Source: Nitrosomonadales bacterium
GTDB taxonomy: Bacteria > Pseudomonadota > Gammaproteobacteria > Burkholderiales > Methylophilaceae
Direction of reading: 5' to 3'
DNA length: 18,344 nucleotides
NCBI GenBank assembly: GCA_018657165.1
Contig: JABHXS010000167.1
Coordinates: 1 to 18,344 of the forward strand
This document shows, piece by piece, positions 13,187 through 18,344 of the stretch (positions within the stretch are counted from its first letter, which is position 1; each line of letters starts with the position of its first letter). The notes beneath the pieces are model-generated. The model was given only the letters and a program-made list of their open reading frames with translations. It did no database searches and was not told the origin of the DNA. The position numbers and the translations under genes were made by a program.

Positions 13187-14527
13187 TTAATTACCAGAAG
13201 CAATAGTCATATCATCTATTAATACAGAGCCAATGTATTGAGAGCTATTTATGTATGTGTCATTTCCGATATTTGAAATATTTAATAACATATCTTTCAT
13301 ATTTCCAGCAATAGTTATTTCTTCAACTGGGTGAACTATAGCGCCGTTCTCTACCCAAAAACCAGCAACGCCTCTTGAGTAATCACCGGTCACCATGTTT
13401 AAGCCCTGCCCAAGTAACTCCGTGACTACCAAACCTCTTCCCATCTTTTTTAATAATCTTTCAAAAGTAAGGCTTGATGAATTGACTATTAGGTTATGTG
13501 CCCCTCCAGCATTACCTGTTGTTTCCATTTTTAATCTTCTGGCGCTATATGAGGATAAAAAGTAGCCTTTTAAATAGCCCTTATCAATAACGATTCTAGG
13601 TTTTACATGAACCCCATCTCCATCAAAATATGTTGTGGCATTGCCATGTTTTAAGTAGGGATCCTCATGGACAGTCAGGCTCTCTGAGGCAATTTTTTTA
13701 TTAAGTGAATTTAATAAAAAGGATGTTTTTCGATATTGATTTGTACCGGACGAAGCCGATACTATCGATGAGAGCAATGAAGTGGCTACCCGTGATTCAA
13801 AAATGACTGGGTACCGACCTGTTTTAATAGGCTTGGGCATTAAACGCATTAGGGCTCTTTTGGCTGAGTCCTCACCGACCTCTTTCAAAGCTTTCAAATT
13901 AGAAATTTTACGAGCATTGCTATAACTATAATCTCTTTGCATGCCAGAGTTATCCTTGGCGATAACAGAACAGCTAATAATGTGACGTGAGGATGGAAAC
14001 CCTCCAATAAATCCATTTGAATTTGCCTGAACAAATAAATTATTAGAGGTGCTAAAGTTCGCCCCCTCTGAATTGCTTACTCTTTTATCAAACCCTAAGG
14101 CAGCTTTTTCAGCTGTTAGCGCTTTAGTGATCATAGAGTCTTGAGACTCTTCAAAAGGGTGATATAAATCAAGCTCTATCTTTTTCTTAGGGAATAACGC
14201 TGAACTTGCTAGACCAAATGCTTTATCTTCACCAGTGAATTTAGCGATATCGCAAGCAGCCTCTATGCAAGATGTAATTGCATCTTTACTAAAATCAGAA
14301 GTTGTCGCCACCCCCCTTTTTTTTCCGAAGTACACTGTAATTGACAAGCTTTTATCATTATTTAAAGAAACTGATTCAAGTTTTTTCATTCTTACTGAAA
14401 CGGAGGTTCCAGAATCAATATCAATTTCAACATCTGATTCAGAAGCACCTTTAGCTCTAGCTTGTTTATTTACGGATTCCGCTAGCTCGTATAAATCTGC
14501 CTGAGCATAATTAAGTATTTTTATCAT
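13187..14527 (-). CDS. pmbA: TldE/PmbA family metalloprotease subunit
   Basis: Partner of TldD in a cytoplasmic heterodimeric protease known for microcin B17 maturation and CcdA degradation; in most bacteria the natural substrate is unknown. PmbA itself lacks the zinc site carried by TldD. The 446 residues match the family (about 450). Recognisable parts are the N-terminal domain with YFGKKRGVATTSDFS, the GRYPVIFESRVATSLLSSI stretch near residue 240, TTYFDGDGVHVKPRIVIDKGYLKGYFLSSYSARRL (about 300-335), and the C-terminal GDYSRGVAGFWVENGAIVHPVEEITIAGNMKDML, which is typical of the TldD/PmbA C-terminal domain. It is divergent from darP, a neighbourhood conserved in many Proteobacteria; tldD is not in the window. 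Confidence 0.93.
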   Translation of the reverse strand: MIKILNYAQADLYELAESVNKQARAKGASESDVEIDIDSGTSVSVRMKKLESVSLNNDKSLSITVYFGKKRGVATTSDFSKDAITSCIEAACDIAKFTGEDKAFGLASSALFPKKKIELDLYHPFEESQDSMITKALTAEKAALGFDKRVSNSEGANFSTSNNLFVQANSNGFIGGFPSSRHIISCSVIAKDNSGMQRDYSYSNARKISNLKALKEVGEDSAKRALMRLMPKPIKTGRYPVIFESRVATSLLSSIVSASSGTNQYRKTSFLLNSLNKKIASESLTVHEDPYLKHGNATTYFDGDGVHVKPRIVIDKGYLKGYFLSSYSARRLKMETTGNAGGAHNLIVNSSSLTFERLLKKMGRGLVVTELLGQGLNMVTGDYSRGVAGFWVENGAIVHPVEEITIAGNMKDMLLNISNIGNDTYINSSQYIGSVLIDDMTIASGN

Positions 14528-14550
14528 TCAATATTTGAGAATAATTAAAG

Positions 14551-14559
14551 TGATATGAT
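14551..14559 (+). promoter_or_regulatory. Possible extended -10 promoter element for darP
   Basis: TGATATGAT reads as TGn plus TATGAT, one base from consensus, in the 68-base pmbA/darP divergent region. It would start transcription near 14566 and leave a leader of about 30 bases. TTGAGA at 14535-14540 is too close (13 bases) to be a standard -35, which fits an extended -10 type. A TATAAA at 14583 lies too near the ATG for a normal leader. Confidence 0.33.
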
Positions 14560-14595
14560 ACATAATCAAAATCAAAATTTGGTATAAAATTTTTT

Positions 14596-15084
14596 ATGAT
14601 AGACATAACGGATGATTTAATAAGTAAAACAGCGCTGAAAAATCAGGCAAAAGATGTTTATGAGTTTGGAAAAGTCTTAGTGGCTTTGACTGATAAACAA
14701 ATAAGCCAGATTGAGCTTCCTGAAAATGTAATCGAGGCAATAAAAGAACTTAAAAGAATAAAAAAAATCTCTGCTCAAAAAAGACAAGGCCTGTATTTAG
14801 CAAAACTACTGAGAGAGATAGACCTTTCCAAAGCACAACAATTTGTCGATCATTTAAAGTTTGAGTCTCAAAGTGAAATTAGAAAATTTCATCAAGTAGA
14901 AAATTGGAGAGACAGACTAATAGACGATATCTCAAATCTTACAGATTTAGTGAATTTATCCCCAGACATAGATATACAAAAATTAAGAAATCTTATACTC
15001 AATTCTCAAAAAGAAATTAAAAAAAGTAGTTCCAGAAAACATCAAAGAGAGCTTTTTCAGTACATTAAAGAAATTTTAGAATAG
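14596..15084 (+). CDS. darP: Ribosome-associated protein DarP (YjgA, DUF615)
   Basis: YjgA/DarP binds the 50S subunit and assists late large-subunit assembly. The 162-residue helical, highly charged protein matches the family: SKTALKNQAKDVYEFGKVLVAL near the N-terminus, then LPENVIEAIKELKRIKKISAQKRQGLYLAKLLREID at about 41-76, where the basic RRI-type helix and QxxYIGKL-like segment lie. The C-terminal half (about 95-162) is the helical bundle with EVENWRDRL-like and KHQRELFQYIKEIL elements. The position opposite pmbA is the usual one. No Shine-Dalgarno is visible before the ATG. The stop is one base from the stop of the convergent PDZ gene. Confidence 0.9.
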   Translation: MIDITDDLISKTALKNQAKDVYEFGKVLVALTDKQISQIELPENVIEAIKELKRIKKISAQKRQGLYLAKLLREIDLSKAQQFVDHLKFESQSEIRKFHQVENWRDRLIDDISNLTDLVNLSPDIDIQKLRNLILNSQKEIKKSSSRKHQRELFQYIKEILE

Positions 15085-15085
15085 T

Positions 15086-15835
15086 TTAGATACTAGCCAC
15101 CGCTTCAGCAGCTTTTCCATTTCTTATATAGCCAACATTAATTTCAGACCCTTTATTTTCTCTAATTAAGGAAATAAGCTCATCAGGCGTTGAAATTTTC
15201 TGGCCATTTATAGAGATAATTCTGTCACTTCTAAGAATGCCTGCTTTGTCTGCAGCAGAATCTTTGATTACAGCTATTACTTGAATGCCTTCGGCATTTT
15301 CTCTATTTTCACCTTGGCCAAGCTCAATAAAATGAGTGCCAAAAGTTGGTTTAGGAAGTTTCGCCCAATAAGAGGCATAAAAGTCATACATTACATTTGG
15401 ATCAGCTAAGTCTTCCTTGGTAATTTCTATTTCTGTCACCTTACCGAAATCTTTTATCCTTTTTTCTTCTACTGCCTTTCTTCTCGCCTGTTTAAATTTA
15501 GAAGCTCTTCTTCCCTCATTAATTTGTCGATCATAAATTAATATGAAATCTGATTTAATTTCTTTCCCATACTCTAGAGCAAAACTTGGTGGTAAATTGG
15601 TACTAACAAATCCAGAGAACCCCATCAAATCATATCCATTCTCAAGCATCATCACGTTATCAGTATCTTTATCCCAGCCTCTCATTATCTTTGTCTCTGG
15701 GTTTTGTTCAAATGACTTAAATCCCTCAGGACTTTGTGTTACATAATTTTTTTTGAATAGGTTTTCTTCAGCAAAAATATTTGTAGATATGAGAAAAGCC
15801 GCCGAGAGGATGATGTTTAAATATGATTTGTACAT
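15086..15835 (-). CDS. Secreted PDZ-domain protein of unknown role
   Basis: A 249-residue protein with a signal peptide (about 1-22, cleavage near IFA/EEN), so probably periplasmic. Residues 65-105 carry a LENGYDLMGFSGF stretch followed by ALEYGKEIKSDFILIYDRQ. This resembles a recurring small alpha/beta element in secreted bacterial proteins with a GYxxxGxSxF motif; I know no function for it. A basic, charged linker spans about 108-130. Residues 163-247 form a PDZ domain (GIQVIAVIKDSAADKAGILRSDRIISINGQ and the following helix). There is no trypsin-like protease domain, so it is not a DegP homologue, and no membrane-spanning or zinc site as in RseP. It is divergent from mog and convergent with darP. 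Confidence 0.8.
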   Translation of the reverse strand: MYKSYLNIILSAAFLISTNIFAEENLFKKNYVTQSPEGFKSFEQNPETKIMRGWDKDTDNVMMLENGYDLMGFSGFVSTNLPPSFALEYGKEIKSDFILIYDRQINEGRRASKFKQARRKAVEEKRIKDFGKVTEIEITKEDLADPNVMYDFYASYWAKLPKPTFGTHFIELGQGENRENAEGIQVIAVIKDSAADKAGILRSDRIISINGQKISTPDELISLIRENKGSEINVGYIRNGKAAEAVASI

Positions 15836-15852
15836 GTGGGTTCCTTGGTAAT

Positions 15853-15875
15853 GATAATATTATATTTTAATTATC
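15853..15875. repeat. Inverted repeat in the PDZ/mog divergent region
   Basis: GATAAT (15853-15858) and ATTATC (15870-15875) are inverted repeats with an 11-base AT-only spacer in the 55-base gap between the divergent PDZ and mog genes. The divergent promoters must lie here. The site is AT-rich and could be chance. Confidence 0.22.
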
Positions 15876-15890
15876 TAAACTGACATACTT

Positions 15891-16466
15891 ATGGAACAAA
15901 AATTCATTAAAATTGGATTAATATCAATTAGTGATCGCGCCTCTGCTGGAATCTATAAGGATAAAGGTATACCTGAATTAGAATCTTGGCTAAAAAAAAC
16001 TCTAAAAAATGATTTCCAAACTGAATCGATTGTGATCCCAGATGAGCTTTCTAAGATTAAGAATACTTTAATTGATTTCTGTGATCACAAAGAATGTTCT
16101 TTAATATTAACAACAGGCGGTACAGGCCCTACTAAAAGAGATATAACGCCTGAAGCAACTTTATCTGTTGGTGAGAAAGAAATGCCTGGATTTGGTGAAC
16201 AAATGCGTCAAATTAGTTTAAATTTTGTTCCTACAGCGATCTTGTCAAGGCAAGTGGCAGTTATTAGAAAAAATACACTGATCGTAAATCTTCCAGGACA
16301 GCCTAAAGCCATTGTTGAGACGTTAGAGGGGTTAAAAGATGACCAAAATAAAGTGAAAACGCATGGTATCTTTTCAGCAATACCTTATTGTTTAGATCTA
16401 ATTGGTGGCCCATTCATTGAAACAAATGAAGAAATTGTAAAATCTTTCAGACCTAAAAAGAAATAA
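15891..16466 (+). CDS. mog: Molybdopterin adenylyltransferase
   Basis: MogA/MoaB-fold protein that adenylates molybdopterin before molybdenum insertion in molybdenum-cofactor synthesis. The 191-residue length matches Mog. Motifs are IGLISISDRASAGIYKDKG (8-26), LILTTGGTGPTKRDITPEAT (71-90, substrate loop with the acidic Asp84), MPGFGEQMR, AILSRQVAVIR and LPGQPKAI (134-141). The long C-terminal segment with IPYCLDLIGGPFIET separates Mog from the shorter MoaB. No other molybdenum-cofactor genes are in the window, though its presence implies at least one molybdoenzyme in the cell. It is one base from thiL. Confidence 0.92.
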   Translation: MEQKFIKIGLISISDRASAGIYKDKGIPELESWLKKTLKNDFQTESIVIPDELSKIKNTLIDFCDHKECSLILTTGGTGPTKRDITPEATLSVGEKEMPGFGEQMRQISLNFVPTAILSRQVAVIRKNTLIVNLPGQPKAIVETLEGLKDDQNKVKTHGIFSAIPYCLDLIGGPFIETNEEIVKSFRPKKK

Positions 16467-16467
16467 A

Positions 16468-17412
16468 ATGAAGACAGAATTTGAAATTATAGAAAAGTTC
16501 TTTAACAAGAAGGCTATCAAAGCACATAAAGGTATAGGAGATGATGCTGCATTAATTGAAAAAGATGGCAAAACTTTTTGGGCGATTTCGACAGATATGC
16601 TTAATGAAAAAGTTCATTTTATGCCAAACACAGATCCATATAAACTTGGATGGAAAGCAATGGCAGTAAATGTTTCTGATCTTTTAGCAATGGGAGCTTC
16701 ACCAATGTTTGCATTACTTTCAATAGCTCTGCCAAAATCAAATAGTGATTGGCTAAAAAAATTTTCGAAAGGCTTCTTTGAATGTGGCAAAAAATACAAT
16801 GTTGAGCTAATAGGTGGAGATACCACAAAAGGACCTTTAACAATCAATGTTACTATTTTAGGCGATGTAAATAAAAAAAATATTTTACTAAGGTCTAATG
16901 CAAAAATTGGTGACGATATTTGGGTAACTGGTGAACTTGGGCTAGCCGCTTTAGGGTTAAAAATAATTCAAAAAAAAATAAATGCTCCCAGTACAATAAC
17001 GAAAAAATCAATCAATGCCTTAGAAAAACCAAAACCAAATATGCTTATTATTGAAAAAATAAAACCTTTTTGTAATGCAGCTATAGATGTTTCAGATGGC
17101 TTTATTTCAGACCTAAATCATATTTTAATTGCTTCTAAGGTGGGTGCCCATATTTTTTTAAAAGATGTTCCAATGAATAAATGGATAAGAAAAACAGAAA
17201 AAGAAGATTTAGCACTTTATGGTGGTGATGACTATCAAACAATATTAACCGCCCCAAAAAAAATGAGGTCTAAGATCGAAAAATTACTCCAAAAAAATAA
17301 TTTAGAGCTTTCAAGGGTAGGTATTATTACCAAAGATAAAAAGCTGCACCTAAGTAATAATGATAAAACAATTAAATTAAAAAAGGGTTATATTCACTTT
17401 GAAAAAAATTAA
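16468..17412 (+). CDS. thiL: Thiamine-monophosphate kinase
   Basis: Phosphorylates thiamine monophosphate to the active diphosphate; PurM-like ATP-binding fold. The 314-residue length is normal. Visible are GIGDDAALI (22-30), STDMLNEKVHF (41-51), WKAMAVNVSDLLAMGA (62-77, with the Mg-binding Asp71), LIGGDTTKGP (114-123), DDIWVTGELGLAALGL (149-164), AIDVSDGFISDL (205-216) and YGGDDYQTILTAP (251-263; GGDDY for the more usual GGEDY). The ATG directly precedes the conserved N-terminus and follows the mog stop by one base. The last 14 bases overlap pgpA. ThiL next to PgpA is a widespread pairing in Proteobacteria. Confidence 0.95.
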   Translation: MKTEFEIIEKFFNKKAIKAHKGIGDDAALIEKDGKTFWAISTDMLNEKVHFMPNTDPYKLGWKAMAVNVSDLLAMGASPMFALLSIALPKSNSDWLKKFSKGFFECGKKYNVELIGGDTTKGPLTINVTILGDVNKKNILLRSNAKIGDDIWVTGELGLAALGLKIIQKKINAPSTITKKSINALEKPKPNMLIIEKIKPFCNAAIDVSDGFISDLNHILIASKVGAHIFLKDVPMNKWIRKTEKEDLALYGGDDYQTILTAPKKMRSKIEKLLQKNNLELSRVGIITKDKKLHLSNNDKTIKLKKGYIHFEKN

Positions 17413-17872
17413 ATTACTTTTTAAAAATGAGTCAACATTTATAGCATTGGGTTTTGGGTCAGGCTTATCAAATGTAGCGCCTGGAACTTTTGGTACATTA
17501 GTTGCAATACCTTTGTTTTATTTTTCTCAACTCCTCCCTCAGTATTATGATTATTTTTTTGTAATCACTCTTTTTTTTATTGGCATTTATGTATCAAATA
17601 AAACCTGTCTTATTATAAAAATTAAAGACCCCTCATGCATTGTCATTGATGAAATTGTTGCATTTCTTGCCCTTTTAATTTATTTCAAACCTGACATGAT
17701 TGAATTATTTGTTTGTTTCTTATTGTTTAGATTTTTTGATATCTTTAAACCATTCCCAATTAATATACTCGAGCAAAAATTTGATGGTGGCTTTGGCATA
17801 ATGATTGATGATATAGCGGCTGCCATTTACTCTGCTTTAATAATGATTGTTCTTATTCAATATGTTCTCTGA
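17399..17872 (+). CDS. pgpA: Phosphatidylglycerophosphatase A
   Basis: Inner-membrane phosphatase making phosphatidylglycerol from phosphatidylglycerophosphate. The 157-residue length is typical. The family signature FGSGLSNVAPGTFGTL is at 19-34, a membrane segment follows (about 34-65), then DPSCIVIDEIVAF (77-89), FRFFDIFKPFPI (110-121) and GGFGIMIDDIAAAIYSAL (130-147) with the catalytic acidic residues. The best start is TTG at 17399, inside thiL (14-base overlap), with AAAAGGG 11 bases upstream. No ATG occurs in frame before the signature, so a TTG start is needed. The 3' end overlaps pncC by 11 bases. Confidence 0.92.
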   Translation: MKKIKLLFKNESTFIALGFGSGLSNVAPGTFGTLVAIPLFYFSQLLPQYYDYFFVITLFFIGIYVSNKTCLIIKIKDPSCIVIDEIVAFLALLIYFKPDMIELFVCFLLFRFFDIFKPFPINILEQKFDGGFGIMIDDIAAAIYSALIMIVLIQYVL

Positions 17873-18344
17873 AGAACATGTAACGCTCACACGGGCACTA
17901 GGGGAGCAATGTATACGAAAAAAAATTCTTTTAGTTACAGCTGAGTCATGTACAGGTGGACTTTTATCTGCAATGTTTACCGAAGTGTCTGGGAGCTCAA
18001 AATGGTTTGATAGAGGCTTTGTTACTTATAGCAATAATGCGAAAATAGATATATTAGGTGTGAGCAAAAAGACTCTAGAAAATTTTGGAGCTGTTAGTCA
18101 AGAGATTGCTAATGAGATGTCTGTAGGGGCATTAAAAAACAGTAAAGCAAATTTAAGTATAAGTATCACGGGTATTGCTGGTCCTGAAGGGGGGGCATTA
18201 AATAAGCCTGTGGGAACCGTTTTTTTTTCCGTAGCGGATCAAAATGAGATAATTTTAGAGCATAAAGCAAGCTTTAAGGGGACAAGAGAGATAATTAGAA
18301 AAGAATCTATACTTTTTGTATTAAATGAACTGTTGAACCTTACG
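17862..18344 (+). CDS. pncC: Nicotinamide-nucleotide amidase (CinA C-terminal type), 3' end at window edge
   Basis: Deamidates nicotinamide mononucleotide to nicotinate mononucleotide in pyridine nucleotide recycling. The ATG at 17862 overlaps the pgpA end by 11 bases. The frame is open for 161 codons up to the last base of the window without a stop. Single-domain PncC proteins have about 160-165 residues, so only the last few are missing. Motifs are AESCTGGLLSAM near residue 27, GSSKWFDRGFVTYSN near 46-60, the SISITGIAGPEGG stretch near 105-117, KPVGTVFFSVA, and FKGTREIIRKESI near the C-terminus. The N-terminal molybdopterin-binding-like domain of full CinA is absent. In many Betaproteobacteria recA follows; that cannot be seen here. 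Confidence 0.93.
   Translation, partial: MFSEEHVTLTRALGEQCIRKKILLVTAESCTGGLLSAMFTEVSGSSKWFDRGFVTYSNNAKIDILGVSKKTLENFGAVSQEIANEMSVGALKNSKANLSISITGIAGPEGGALNKPVGTVFFSVADQNEIILEHKASFKGTREIIRKESILFVLNELLNLT

Noticed and set aside
13015..13206. Second plus-strand frame over the end of mlaA
   Set aside because: It is the +1 frame of the mlaA tail, rich in Leu/Lys/Gln with no recognisable product, and would run into pmbA.
1..18344. Mobile element, phage, CRISPR, toxin-antitoxin, biosynthetic cluster or defence system
   Set aside because: Every substantial gene was assigned to a core metabolic, envelope or ribosome family; no transposase, integrase, repeat array, tRNA-flanked island or compositional break was seen.

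Overview
The window is a compact, AT-rich (roughly one third G+C by eye) stretch of bacterial core chromosome. It holds 22 protein genes and one additional small open frame. There are no RNA genes, insertion sequences, CRISPR arrays, prophage genes or defence genes that I can see. Gene content and order (glyS-gmhB-plsC-ygjP; folK-deoxynucleoside kinase-panB-panC; pmbA divergent from darP) resemble Betaproteobacteria. Together with the low G+C, very short gaps and frequent overlaps, this suggests a streamlined aquatic member such as the OM43 / Methylopumilus group of Methylophilales. That placement is inference from gene order and composition, not a search result.

Layout. Positions 1-3749 (+) are one run: the 3' part of glyS, then gmhB, plsC and a YgjP-type metalloprotease, with 0-1 base gaps or overlaps. 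A SCO1-type copper lipoprotein (-) converges on it. A divergent promoter region at 4305-4401 separates SCO1 from ilvE (+). It carries a 16-bp perfect palindrome just upstream of a TATAAT box. From 5344 to 6308 (-) lie murI and a previously unlisted 52-residue frame overlapping its end. From 6383 to 12098 (+) runs a long series: cobalamin adenosyltransferase, pcnB, folK, deoxynucleoside kinase, panB, panC, panD, rsfS and rlmH. A 186-base intergenic region follows, then mlaA (+), pmbA (-), darP (+), a secreted PDZ protein (-), and finally mog, thiL, pgpA and the almost complete pncC (+), which runs off the window end.

Functional themes are cofactor supply (pantothenate panBCD, folate folK, thiamine thiL, cobalamin, molybdopterin mog, NAD salvage pncC), cell envelope (gmhB, plsC, pgpA, mlaA, murI), and ribosome/RNA maintenance (rsfS, rlmH, darP, pcnB, glyS). 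ilvE ties amino-acid metabolism to the pantothenate branch through 2-ketoisovalerate.

I find no convincing new multi-gene system. The points most worth a second look are: a PanB whose C-terminal half lacks the usual catalytic glutamate and GIGAG loop despite sitting in an intact panBCD cluster; an MlaA with no cysteine at all; a small frame overlapping murI whose start region can pair with its own codons just before a T-run; the palindrome at the ilvE promoter; and four convergent gene pairs that overlap or lie within 8 bases of each other.
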